Source: Portulaca oleracea
Taxonomy: Eukaryota; Streptophyta; Magnoliopsida; Caryophyllales; Portulacaceae
Direction of reading: 5' to 3'
NCBI GenBank assembly: GCA_029582165.1
Contig: CM055890.1
Location: 3,638,044-3,702,043, forward strand
Length of the DNA stretch: 64,000 nt
Positions 1 through 10,836 of this stretch are shown here, piece after piece; within the stretch, counting starts at the first letter, position 1; every line of letters starts with the position of its first letter. Under the pieces are notes generated by a model. That model was not told the origin of the DNA and did no database searches. It saw only the letters and a program-made list of their open reading frames with translations. The position numbers and the translations under genes are program-made.

Positions 1-754
1 AAATGGTAGGTGGCAAGTCGAGATTGGATAACAAGATGTGGGTAACGTGAATGGTGAAATGAAGGTGGCGTTAAAGCCTTCTATCCTCGGCACATTTGGT
101 TAAGCTGCGAGATTTCGAATAAGGAGCGCTCACTTCAGAGAGATTATGTGATTTGGTCTTTCCTGATGACGTTCTCTCCTTTTGCTTGGCCTATTTGGAT
201 GGGAATGCACGCTGATTTCTCTCATCAATTTTATTCTCCTTTTGCCCGATTTACCACAATGAACATAGCACCATAAATTCAAGATAGACAGCCAAAGCAC
301 CCTATGGTTGCAATGCTTGCATGCGAGATCAAAAGTAAATTAAAACTATAAAAGGTAGAAACTATGGACTAACTACTGAAAGAAAACTCAAAATATTTAC
401 AATATTTACATGATCACTGACTAACCTCAACCCCAAATCTCATTATATGAGGCGGGAATTGAGGGTGAAATTTCTCGCCACTATCCCGGTCCTACGAATG
501 AGATAACCCCAAACGCAAACCATACATTCTCCACCCTGCAACCCAAATGCATGATACTCAAGCTTATGATGATAACCAATCCAACCGACGAACCATGACA
601 AAAGCAGCGAGGCAACACGCAGCAACCAACAATTCTCAAGAAAGGCAAAATCATACCGGAGAACCTTCCACTACACCCCCACGCATGCATCACAAGATAA
701 CAAGTAAATAATGCAATGCAAGAATTAAGTAGCGGGAGTGCGGAATGCTCACAA
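1..754 (-). other. E1 3' noncoding region after ORF3
   Basis: No coding sequence is recognisable. The stretch near 421-495, read on the minus strand, resembles E2 at about 40873-40940: both have GGACCGGG, then GGCGAG, a pyrimidine-rich loop with CACCCT, then C(C/T)CGCCTCA. This supports the region being internal to an Athila element rather than flanking DNA. Nothing else could be named between 1 and 420. Confidence 0.55.
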
Positions 755-2311
755 TCACTGCTCATCGCCTCCTGGAGGAGGGTAAGGGTGGTGAGGGAAG
801 TAAGTTGGGTAGTATTGGTTGACGTAGTCGGGCGGTGCCGGCAGACGATCAGCCATGGCATAGTGATAATACCTCCAATATCTCCAGTATTGATTTTGCT
901 GATGGAAGTATTCATCGTATCGTTGGAAACGGTCCTCGTTGCGCTGAAAGTACTCCTCGTGCCTATTGAGCATAGCTTGCTAGTTACGAAGGAGCTCTTG
1001 CTGGCTCTCTAGAAGGTTATGTTGGCCTTGAAGCAAAGTTCACTGCTCCCTAAAGCCAACATTGAGCTGCTCTAATTGGCAACGAAGGTACTCCATTGGG
1101 ACATCCCGTGAGCCACTTCCACTAGCTTCACCCTGGTTAGCCGGTTCCCCTTCCTATTTCGCATCTTCTTCATGCTCTTCTTCACCTTCGTTCTCCTCTT
1201 CTTCCACCTCCTCTTGTACAAAAGGGTCATCAGGACCCCCAACCCGCCGAAAACTCTTGGAGTTCTCCCTGCAAGACCAATTATGCTAGTTCCTTACATC
1301 CAAGTAGCGCGCTGCCCGTTCATGATCCAAATGAATTGATGTTGCCAATTTATCGGAACCATGCTTGTAGATAGTCTTTGTGGGGTGCCTCTGACGAATA
1401 CCCATCCGTTGCAAGCGCACGCCATCGATCGGATCTGGGAAATAACGAGGTTTGAACTTCTCAAAGTAAGCCCCAAACCTTTTCTTCTTCAAAAAGGAGC
1501 ATATTACATGCCCCATACCAATCGTTGTCGTCAAATGCTTCGAGGTGATCTCCTTCCTATAATGTAAAATGCATGACCCAGTATTTACCCTTCTCCCTTG
1601 GAGAGTGTTGAACATGATGAAAAGATCATCTCTCCTGACATTAGCTCATCCATCATCCCTCCCAAATACCGAACTCGAAACCAATCGATGAAAAATCCGC
1701 ACCGCTAAGTTGCAAAGGTCCCGGGCTTTTGAGTTCTTATGACAGTATAAAGGGGTGTCCTGAGCATGCGAGGGTTGATGCTTCCTCCTCCAATAGGTCA
1801 AGCTCTTCATAGCGATTTGGTCATCAAAGTGAACTGACTCCCCATAAAACAATCCATCCTCTGGTAAACCTAATGCCCGACAAAGCTCTTGCACCGTGCA
1901 AGTTCTTTCTTTATTATCCACCTCATATCAGAACTTGGCGCTCTGTTTTCCATCATCCTCTACTATCAACGAACTTAAAAACTCGAGGATGGATTGATCA
2001 AAGATTGACTCGTTGATTTTGATGAACTTGCGCCACCCCAAGACTTAAATGATGTAATCGAAACTAGGCCCACAATAAACTTTTTTCACGGTTGCCTCAT
2101 CATATATGTCGGGAGCACAGATCTTCCGAAATTGATATAGCTTATACTTTTCTTTATGATGGGCATCCCTAAACGTGATTCACACCGCTGCAACTTGAAA
2201 CGGTGTGGGTGGTTGTGCTTTATAACGATCCTTGTCCACGACCGAAGAGGATTCGGGTGGAGGTGAAGGAGATCGTTCCTCATCATTGCGTGCACGCTTA
2301 AATCGAACTAT
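755..2311 (-). pseudogene. E1 ORF3, ATHILA-ORF1-type protein in env position (broken)
   Basis: Degenerate ORF downstream of integrase. In order: a basic Ser/Pro N-terminus (KRARNDEERSPSP), a motif around DIYDEATVKK, a conserved LEFLSSL block near 1975-1990, an ALGLPEDG stretch, a 'R.LCNLAVRIFHRLVSSSVFGR' type segment, RRVNTGSCILH, and a Tyr/Pro-rich tail ending in YPPPGGDEQ. The same order is present in E2 ORF3, so the reading is supported by an independent copy. The architecture matches the plant ATHILA ORF-1 family. The position after pol is that of the env-like ORF of Athila elements, but no clear membrane segment is visible. The expected start codon appears to be ATA (plus 2309-2311); several stops and frameshifts follow. 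Confidence 0.7.
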
Positions 2312-3873
2312 GTTCGTGACTTGGTGTGACACAAAGCAACTCAAATACACCCAATTTCACCAAAAACAATTCCCAACCTTAACTTCCAATTGAAATGCAC
2401 AAGTAACACCCAACTTTAGTACTAAAATTGAACTTGAAGCACCAAAGATAAAGTTTTATCTCTCAAATAATGAGTATAAGGAACAAGGATTGTTGAGTGA
2501 GAGGTCCAAATCTAGCACCAAAAAGCTCCAATTGAACCTCAAACACTTGAACACCTTTAGCAAGAGTGAATCTTGAGGCACTTGAGGTTGTTTCCAACTA
2601 GAACACCCAACAAATCACACCAAAAAGGAGCAAGTACTTCTTCTTCCTTTGAATCTTGAGTTGCTTAAACTCCCAACAAAAAAGCAAGAAGAATGTTGCA
2701 CAAAAGAGACACAAATCGCTGCAAAGTTCTTGAGGAACATGCACAACACAGAAAATTACACAATTAGGGCACAAATCTTTAAAAATCTAAGAGAAATTGA
2801 AGAGATTAGAGAAGATTTAGAGTTAGGGGAAGGTTCTAGGGTTTGGGAGAGGTAAGAGAGAGATAAGAGAGAGAAAGAGTATGAGTTGTTATGATGAAAA
2901 AATGAGAGCACATCACTTAAAATCCCGCAGATCTGCGCCGCTGCTGCCGACTCGGTCACGCCGTCCCTGTGACTCGCCCGAGTCAGCTTTCTGTTTGCGC
3001 TAACTTTCTCCCGACCGAGAGGCGACTCGGTCGAGTCGTCATGATGGCTCGCCCGAGTCAACTCTCTGTTCTTGACTTTTTCTCCCAAAATTTTATCAAC
3101 TGCTGGCAGCTCAGAGAGGCGACTCGGTCGCGCCGTCCCCTGACTCGCCCGAGTTAGTGCTCTGATGCCTTTGCCTTGGCTAATTTCTCACTTCCCTGAA
3201 GCACAGTCGGTTGACTCGGGTGAGTCAGCCATTGACTCGGTCGAGTCATGTTCCTGCCCAGAAATGAAAACGTCAGTTTTTTGCAGAAACTAAGTATAAA
3301 ACTCTCATTTTCACTAAAACTTTTCAACTCTCAACCCTCTAAAACCTCCCCGGGCACCTTATAACCCGAAGTACTTCAGCCAAATCTTTGTACAAAATCT
3401 AACTAAAACTAACCTAACTAAAAATTACGTAAAATCTGAAATCCAAAAACACACAAAACCTAAACAAAAGCTACCCAAAACATTGTACAAGGAAAGAAAA
3501 TAAAGCCGGCATGGATGCCTCCCCACTCCCACACAAAAAGGTCACAATATGTCCTCATTGTGACTAAAAGGAGAGGGAAACAAGCACCCAAAAATAAGAA
3601 ACATCAAGAAATCTCACAAAATAAATAAAAAAGAAACTTGTCATTAACTAAGCTTAAACAATAAGGAAAGATGATACCTGAATGGATTATAATTGAATCA
3701 TTGCATGACTTGTAAATGGAGATTGATTATACAAGCTACGAATGATGCCCATACGCACAATAAATTGATCCTTTCCTATTGTTAGTGCATAATTAAGAGA
3801 AGTAAACAAAGAAGCAAATCAAGAAAAGTAAACTAATTTACAATATATACAAGAATATTACCTCACCCTTTCT
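2312..3873 (-). other. E1 pol-to-ORF3 spacer with pyrimidine-rich leader
   Basis: Noncoding. On the minus strand it runs from the integrase stop, through A/T-rich sequence (3300-3873), a palindrome array (2930-3252), then CT-rich sequence with an AACCCTAG motif (2800-2900) leading to ORF3. The CT-rich stretch looks like a plant 5' UTR. A similar order is seen in E2 at 38032-39118. Confidence 0.6.
2930..3252 (-). promoter_or_regulatory. Palindrome array inside E1, matching the E1 U3 array
   Basis: Repeated short palindromes of the type TGACTCGCCCGAGTCA (2970-2985), with related copies near 3031-3060, 3118-3155 and 3208-3247. The same words and spacing occur in the E1 LTR at 10248-10590; for example a GAGGCGACT..GG.CGCGCCGT unit followed by TGACTCG occurs in both. 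The array lies just before the CT-rich leader of ORF3. A regulatory or RNA-structural role is inference. Confidence 0.5.
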
Positions 3874-5243
3874 TCAATCAACGGATAGATCGTGGAATGT
3901 CACACACTCCACATCCACCTTCTCCGGAAACTCCAAGAAAAGCTTCAACCTGAGACCGTTTACTTTGCACATAGACACGTTAGTTGGGTCCTTAATTTCA
4001 ACAACTCCTGAAGGGAATACCTGGGTTACAATAAAGGGCCCAGTCCACCGAGATCTCAACTTTGCAGCAAACAAGTGTAATTGGGAATCATACAAGAGCA
4101 CCATTTGTCCCGAGAAGAAAGTCTTTCTATGAATGAACTTATTGTGTAAGATTTTAGACCTCTCGTTACTCAATCGCCCATTCTCATAGGCTTCCCTCCT
4201 GAATTCTTCTAATTCGCACAAGGTGAACTTCCTAACATCCCCATCCTCCGAAAGGTCAAGCTTCAAGGCTTTCAAGGCCCACCACGCTCTATGTTCAAGT
4301 TCAACTGGTAAATGGCATGGCTTCCCAAAAACCGCTCTGTACGGAGACATTCCTATGGGTGTCTTGTAGGCTGTCCTATAAGCCCATAAAGCATCGGTTA
4401 ATAAAACAGACCAGCCTTTTCTATTCTTAGACACCGTCTTCTCAAGAATTTGCTTAATCTGCTTATTGGACACCTCAGCCTGACCATTTGTTTGTGGATG
4501 ATAAGCGGTGGTCAATCTATACTCCATAGAACACTTCCTAAGCAAAGCTGCAAAAGATCGATTCTTGAAATGGGTTCCTTAGTCACTAATTATCGCTCGA
4601 GGCACTCCAAACCTAGAGAAGATATTTTCCCGAAGGAATTTAGTCACTACCTCTGCATCATTTCTCTTTGACGGAATGGCCTCTACCCATTTAGACACAT
4701 AGTCTACTGCTAAAAGGATATACTCATTCCCAAAGGAGGTCCGGAATGGACCCATAAAATCTATACCCCTCACATCGATGACATCTACAAAGATTTCAGG
4801 TTGCAGAGGCATCATATCCCTCCTAGATATCCTTCCTAGGCTTTGACATCTAGCACACTGCTAGCGTAGTCATGGGCATCTCTAAAGATGGTCGGCCAAT
4901 GGAAACCACATTGCAAGACTTTGTATGCCATTACCTTCCTAGAAAAATGCCCCCCACACGGTTGGTCATGGCAAAATGATAAAACATCCAAGATAGACTC
5001 ATCGGGTATGCATCTTCTAAGGATTTGGTCTGGACAATACTTAAACAGATAAGGGTCATCCCACACGAAGTTTTTCACTACGTGTAGGAACCTATCTCTA
5101 TCGTGTTTATTCCAGTCCTCCGGCATTTCCCCAGTCACCTTAAAGTTAACTATATCAGCAAACCATGGCTCTACTCCTATGCTAAGAATACATTCATCAG
5201 GAAAACTAGCATCAATAGGAGTTTCTTTCCCATTTTCAAACAC
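3874..5243 (-). pseudogene. E1 integrase (frameshifted)
   Basis: Integrase core of the pol polyprotein, which joins element cDNA to the host chromosome. The N-terminal HHCC zinc finger shows CHDQPCGGH, then after a one-base frameshift near 4860 the CARC pair. The catalytic core shows GIDFMGPF (first Asp), ISD followed by an in-frame stop and GTHF (second Asp), and [11 protein letters not shown] (Glu). The C-terminal part has the [10 protein letters not shown] segment typical of gypsy integrases. The frame ends in a TGA-type stop at 3874 with no chromodomain visible, as expected for the Athila lineage. Confidence 0.85.
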
Positions 5244-5322
5244 TATTCTAGAGAGATGGTCTGCTACTGGATTTTTCAGCCCCTATTCTATCCCTAATTT
5301 CACAATCGAACTCCTGGAGCAA

Positions 5323-5598
5323 TTACACCCACCTAACAAGTCTCAGTTTTGATTCTTTCTTTTCCATAAGGTATCGAATAGCTGAGTGGTTTGTATAAAC
5401 AACGACCTTAGCACCAAGCAAGTAGGGTCGAAACTTTTCAAACGCATACACTATAGTTACAAACTCCTTTTCAGTCACAGTGTAATTGAGTTGGGCCTCA
5501 TTGAATGTGTGACTAGCATAGTGAATCACTACCGGTTTCTTATCAATGCGTTGACCAAGCAGAACACCAATCGCGAAATCAGATGCGTCACACATCAA
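5323..5598 (-). pseudogene. E1 RNase H domain (catalytic Asp changed)
   Basis: RNase H domain that degrades RNA in the RNA:DNA hybrid. [14 protein letters not shown] carries the first catalytic Asp, and EKEF the conserved Glu. The later position usually read as YTDHSA is [10 protein letters not shown] here, so the third Asp is Asn and the domain is probably inactive. It is separated from RT by a stop and from integrase by a frameshift. Confidence 0.82.
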
Positions 5599-5613
5599 CT
5601 CAAATGGCTCTCT

Positions 5614-6987
5614 CTAGGTGGGAGGCTTGAGAATAGGAGGTGATATTAAGGCATCTTTAAGTGTATTAAAGGCCTTCAAGCATTCATAAGAAAAGTCAAA
5701 AGTCACCTCATTGGCCAATAAAGCAGATAGAGGTTTGGGAATTTTGCTAAAATCTCTAATAAATCGACAATAGAATCCAGCATGTCCTAGGAAAGACCTA
5801 ACCTCCTTCACACAAGTTGGGGGGGGGGGGTCAAGTTTCTAACTAGGTCAATTTAGCTTTATCCACCTCGATTCCATCCCTCGAAATCACGTGGCCCAAG
5901 ACTATACCCCTCTGTACCATGAAATGGTACTTTTCCCAGTTGAGAGTCAAATTTTTATCTTTACAATGACTCAAGACTCGATTCAAGTTATTCAAACAAG
6001 CATCAAAAGTAGTGCCAAATACAGAAAAATCATCCATGATGATCTCGACATAATCATCAACAAGGTCAGAGAAAATAGACACTATGCACCGCTGAAAAGT
6101 GGCGGGGGCATAACAAAGTCCGAAGGGCATCCTACGGAAAGCGAACGTCCCAAATGGACAGGTAAACGTAGTTTTCTCCTGATCACAAGGAGCTATCGAA
6201 ATCTGAGTGTACCCCGAATACCCGTCTAGAAAACAGTAATAATCATGTCCCGCCAACTTCTCTAGCATCTTATCCATGAAGGGTAATGGAAAATGATACT
6301 TTCTCGTGGCTTTGTTAAGTTTTCTGTAGTCAATACACACTCTCCAACCCGAAGGGATACGGGTCGACACTAACCCTCCCCTCTCGTTCTCAACAACAGT
6401 CAGACCCATCTTTTTAGGATCCACATGTATTGGACTAACCCACTTGCTGTCTGAAATAGGATATATAATCTGATTATCTAACCACTTCAAAATTTCTTTA
6501 TTGACCACCTTTTTCATTTGGGGATTGAGTCTCCTGAAAGGATCCCTATGGGCCACACTATCGTTTTCCAAGAATATCCTATGCCGCACGATAGATGGAC
6601 TAATTCCCTAATGTCTCCAAGCGTCCATCCCAAAGCTCCCTTATTTACCCTAAGAACCTCAATCAACTTAGTCTCTTGATCCTCACCTAGGTTAGAAGCA
6701 ATGATAACCGGGTAGGTTTCACTAGGGCCAAGGAACACATACTTCAATTCAGATGGAAGAGGTTTAAGTTCAAGGGTTCTAGAAGATGGTAGCTCAGGCT
6801 CTACTGTTTCAGGCACATTTTGGGAGGCAAACAATGATTCATACAACAATTCACCATCGAAAACATCAGAATCACATAATGAAGTCACACAATTTGGGTC
6901 AAACCCTAACTCAACAAGCTCATCCACACTAGAAACATCAGCAAAGTCAGAATGATCACTATCCCCAAAATCACTCACCCAATTCAA
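5614..6987 (-). pseudogene. E1 reverse transcriptase with acidic upstream linker
   Basis: RT of the gypsy type. The acidic linker (6987-6514) is followed by the fingers and palm: WVSPI, GWRVCIDYRKLNKAT, FLDGYSGYTQI, MPFGLCYAPATFQRC and the catalytic VEIIMDDFSVFG near 6035. The thumb continues through LGHVISRDGIEVDKAK. A run of G residues at 5821-5830 sits in a frameshift before EVRSFLGHAGFYCRFI. A further frameshift separates the linker from the RT core near 6550. Confidence 0.85.
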
Positions 6988-7026
6988 AGCATGACACTCT
7001 CGCTCATCAAAGCCTAAGTGAGACTT

Positions 7027-7440
7027 CTACAAATCAAATATGTCCAGTTCCATGGTCAAGTTCCCAAAGGTCAATTTCATTCTCCTGTCCTTACAATTAA
7101 TCCAAGCATTGGACATGGCAAGGAAGGGTCTACCCATAATGACAGGTATCTCGTCACGGGTACTATGAACCCTAGCTGTCTCTAACACGACAAAGTTTAC
7201 AGTAAATATAAAGGATCCAACTTGGATCAGCACATCCTAAACTACTCCTTTAGGTACCCTCGTAGACCGATCGGCTAATTGAAGAACCATTCTAGTAGGC
7301 TTCAGCTCCCTCAAGCCTAAAGTCTCATAAACATGTAAGGGTAACCGATGGTGATAGAAATGGTCGGGCATCCTGGGTCCTTATACTTCACCGGAACTTG
7401 ACTTGAGAAGATTGAACTCACATTAGAAGCTAAGAAGGCT
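7027..7440 (-). pseudogene. E1 aspartic protease remnant lacking its active site
   Basis: Retropepsin-like protease that normally cleaves the gag-pol polyprotein. The upstream block KYKDPGCPTISITIG and the downstream blocks ETLGLRELKPTRMVLQLADRS and IPVIMGRPFLA are recognisable. The catalytic Asp-Leu/Thr-Gly-Ala segment that should lie between them, near 7350, is absent and the frame shifts there, so a small deletion removed the active site. E2 retains CDLGASGS at the equivalent place. Confidence 0.75.
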
Positions 7441-7601
7441 TTTTTAGGGACTTGGGTTGTTCTCTTGGTAGTGCACAACTCCTTAAGAAACTTAGCATAG
7501 GACGGGCACTATTGGATAACATCTAACAAATGGATATTGACCTTAACCTGAGAGAATGTTTCTCTAATCTTTTCTAGGTACTTCTGATCCTTATTCCCCC
7601 T

Positions 7602-9370
7602 TCACCTTTGAGGAAAAGGTGGGGGAGGCTTGTATGGCACATGTGGTAAAGGACTAGACACGGGAAGTACTCTAGGTAAAGTCTTGACGCTCGGAGGCTC
7701 AACTAAGTTAGTTGGCCTCTCCCCTTCGTATGGCTCATCCTCAATTGATACTAGCTCATCACTAGTTCCAACACTCACGGGTTGTTTTCTAGGCAAGTCC
7801 GAAGGTGATTCCTGAACTCTATTATCAACTTCCCTCCCGGAACTAAGAGTAATTACCGCATTAAGTCCTATAACCTGGTTCGGGTCACAAGAGGACAAAC
7901 TAGAGGCTTGCCCATTGGGGTTTGCCTCCGGTTGTCCAGGGAATGTACCCCTATCCCTGTTAGACATCATTAGTTGAGCGACACTCTCATTCAATTGTTT
8001 CACCATTTTTGCCATATCACTCATGGAATCCTGAACCACTTTCAAACCAGACTCTAACTCCTTATACTTTCTATCCCCATTGTCCTCACTTTGGTACCTT
8101 GGTGGAGGTCGGGTATGTGCAACTTGAGGATGAATGGTCTGCCCTCGAGGCGTTTGATAAGCCTCCTGAGGGGGTGGTCTAGGCTAGACTGGAGGTTGGT
8201 GAGGAGGAGGTGGGTTTCCTTGGAAACCTCCTCCCTGATGCGTTGGTGGCCTCAAGACGTTCTGATTGTCCGGCCCATAAGACAAGAAAGGGTGTTTTTG
8301 CACCCCCGGAAATTGGTAGGGTCGGTACTGATTGAATATAACATTAACATTTTCCACATTGGAAGACACATGTTGCATATATAAAGGGCGGTTAGCATAT
8401 ACATGGTCTGGTCCTTGACACCAAGCACAAATCAAAGGAGATTGAGGGGTCGGAGAAATAGGTCGCTCTAAAGAATTCACTTGTGCACAAGGCTGAGTCT
8501 TAGAAGATGTAAGTTGCTGTTGGGCTAAGGTTTTTATCATGTTTTCCAAGGAAGCAAACCTAGCCTCGTACCCCGTACTCTCACTCACGACGTGAACTTC
8601 CCCTTTTGCATTGAACAAATGCGCTCCTATGGACTCATCCCGGGTGTTCCCCCATTGCATAACTCGTTCGGACATGCTCTCTAAGAAGTCCCACGCTTCT
8701 TCCGCCGTCTTATCCATAAATCCCCCTAAACACATGGATTCTAAAGCCACCGGGTCTCTTGATCTACCCCCTCGTACACTATTTGGCACAGTCTCACAAG
8801 GTCAAAGCCATGATGAGGGAAATGGGATAACAGATTTTTGAATCTCTCGAAAGCTTTCTAATAAGGCTCCCCTTTATCTTGCCTAAACTTCAAAATCGAA
8901 TTTCTCAACTGAACCGCTAAAGATTTGGGGAAGTACCTTTTCATAAACACTTTCAAAAAACTATCCCAAGAGTTTATTAACCCCGGCTTAATGCTATACA
9001 TCCATCGTTTGGCGGAATCACGCAAGGCAAAGGGCAAGTACTTCAGCAAGACATAATCTAATGGCACTCCTGGGGGTGTGACCATACTAAGGTATTCCTT
9101 GTACTGTGCCGTCCATATCAATGCTAACCCCGTCCCGGTAAATAGAGGCAGATTTTGAGTGTGATACTGCCTAGGGTCGAAGGTAACCCTTGGAGGTAAG
9201 ATTGGTAATACGAAACAGGATGGTGGCGGGTCGTATGAAGGGTAGAGTTGGTCACTCAAAGTCACCCTTGGTTCTTCCTCACCCATGCTAGGTGAGTCAA
9301 CTAAACGCACCTCTAATCTAACCAGTCTATTGGTCTCGGGAATGCGAACCCATCCTAAAGGTCGACGCAC
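7602..9370 (-). pseudogene. E1 gag (frameshifted)
   Basis: Gag polyprotein that would form the virus-like particle. The N-terminal half (9370-8858) has the retrotransposon-gag core with ALRDSAKRWMYSI, SWDSFLKVFMKRYFP and LRNSILKFRQ. After a frameshift the second half (8789-8184) contains EEAWDFLESMSE, then CAWCQGPDHV, a zinc-knuckle-like Cys pair, then a Pro/Gln/Gly-rich segment. The piece at 8045-7602 is in the same frame and is Ser/Pro-rich linker towards protease. This is the usual Athila/Calypso gag layout. Confidence 0.82.
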
Positions 9371-9485
9371 CTTCTCTCTTTTTGGTTTTTCTATTTTTCA
9401 GTTTTTAGTAGTTTTTAAATTAACTTTAATCTATCAAAGTAAATAACTATTTACAAATTAATAACCTAATTTCCGAAATAACGAC

Positions 9486-9504
9486 ATCCCCGGCAGCGAC
9501 GCTA
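9486..9504 (-). other. E1 primer binding site, tRNA-Asp
   Basis: On the minus strand the LTR end ..CCGAACA is followed by A and then TAGCGTCGCTGCCGGGGAT. This is close to the complement of the plant tRNA-Asp(GTC) 3' end, the usual primer of Athila-type elements; two or three positions differ. Confidence 0.8.
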
Positions 9505-9505
9505 T

Positions 9506-10831
9506 TGTTCGGTTATAATTTTTGTGGTTTTAAGTAGGGTTGTCGGTCTCAGGGATGTGTGTCTGGATTGTTAGGATCTATGGCTTGTTAATAGTTTCCT
9601 AATGCAATAAGCAATAAATCAAGTAAATAAGCTATTAAAACTATTATAATCATGCATCATATCTAAACTAATCATTAACCAAAAGCAATCACAGCACATT
9701 CTAGAAAGCAATAAAGCATGAACAAGGCAATTAACTCTAAAATCTATCAAATAACTTGAATATCAAAGCAAATGAGAACTAGAGATTATACCTTTGATGA
9801 ACTAATCTTCACTTGAATCCTTAACTCAAACTTTCCCCCGAACAAATAAGAAAGTGTGATTTAGATTACTAAGGATCCTCAAATTCCCAATTTAGAGTGA
9901 AATTTGTGACCCTTAATCCTCCTCCTCACTAAAAGTTGGATTTGGTAAGTTTGTTGCTAATATAGAACAATCAAAGCAAGAAAGACTAATGAAATCATTA
10001 AAGAAGCAAGAGATAATGAATAAAATCTGAAAATTGATTACAAAGTAGCTTGAAGAACAAACCAAGGAAAACTTAGGAGAGAGAAAAGAGAATTCAACTT
10101 GAAAACATTAAAAGCTCATTAACAACAACTTAGAACTAGGTTAAAAGACTACTAGTGGCTAAATTCGCAGCTGGGAGTATATATAATAGGCCCAATTTGT
10201 TACACAAAACGCATCTCTTCAATCCCTAATTAAACGTAGAAAAATAGGGTGACTCGGGTGAGTCACCCCCTGACTCGGGCGAGTCAGGCTTCTGGCCCAT
10301 AGGAATTGTCAATTTGGCCGGACTTCTTCAGCTGAACAGAGAGGCGACTTGGGCGCGCCGTACATGTGACTCGGGCAAGTCAATGTTCTGGTTTCGGCCT
10401 ATACTTTGCCAAATTTCTTGAGTTTTTGCTGGCAACCCTCAGAGGCTTGACTCGACCGAGTCAAGGGGTGACTCGGGCAAGTCAGCCTTCTGGCTTCCCT
10501 TATACTTAGCCAAATTTTCTTGAGTTTTTGCTGGCAACCCTCAGAGGCTTGACTCAACCGAGTCAAATGGCGACTCGGGCGAGTTAGCCTCCACCTTCCC
10601 TTCTCCTTGGCTCGATTGAAGTTGGCAAGTCTATTTCCTTCAAGGCTCTTATATGGTTGCTTTTGCTTCCTCTCTTTGATGCATTTTGCTCCACTTTTAG
10701 CTCCATATTGGCTCAACCTCCCGACTTCCTATAAAACTAGAAAAACCTCATAACTAAGACACTGTAAGAGGTTAGAACAGGTAAAAACTCCTTAATAAAG
10801 AGAAATATTCGACTCGAAACGAGACCGAATA
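9506..10831 (-). repeat. E1 5' LTR
   Basis: Minus-strand LTR of about 1.33 kb. Its 3' end (AACA, plus 9506) abuts the primer site. Its 5' end is placed at 10831 because the RT frame of the interrupted element A resumes there (..RKFFLRLH). The related solo LTR at 18716-19878 has the same edge words, so the boundary is mutually supported. A TATA box (ATTATATATA on the minus strand) lies at 10178-10187, with palindromes upstream of it. Near the 3' end it carries the TCGGTCTCAGGGA word (plus strand) also seen in the solo LTR. Confidence 0.8.
10248..10590 (-). promoter_or_regulatory. U3 palindrome array in E1 LTR with ~103-bp tandem repeats
   Basis: GGTGACTCGGGTGAGTCACC (10248-10267) and CTGACTCGGGCGAGTCAG (10270-10287) are followed by paired palindromes near 10340-10382, 10442-10488 and 10545-10590. 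The last two pairs lie in a tandem repeat of roughly 103 bp, which also repeats TTCTTGAGTTTTTGCTGGCA. The nearest palindrome is about 60 bp upstream of the TATA box in LTR orientation. Confidence 0.7.
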
Positions 10832-10836
10832 GTGAA

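Larger units (their letters stand above)
1..10831 (-). mobile_element. E1: Athila-like Ty3/gypsy retrotransposon, left end off window
   Basis: Read on the minus strand the order is 5' LTR (9506-10831), tRNA-Asp primer site, gag, protease, RT, RNase H, integrase, a 1.5-kb spacer, an ATHILA-ORF1-type ORF3 (2311-755), then 3' noncoding sequence to the window edge. An extra ORF after pol and a tRNA-Asp primer site are hallmarks of the Athila lineage. The 3' LTR and polypurine tract are not in the window. The element is inserted in the RT gene of the Tat-like element A: the A reading frame stops exactly at the LTR edge near 10832. All coding regions carry stops or frameshifts. Confidence 0.88.
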
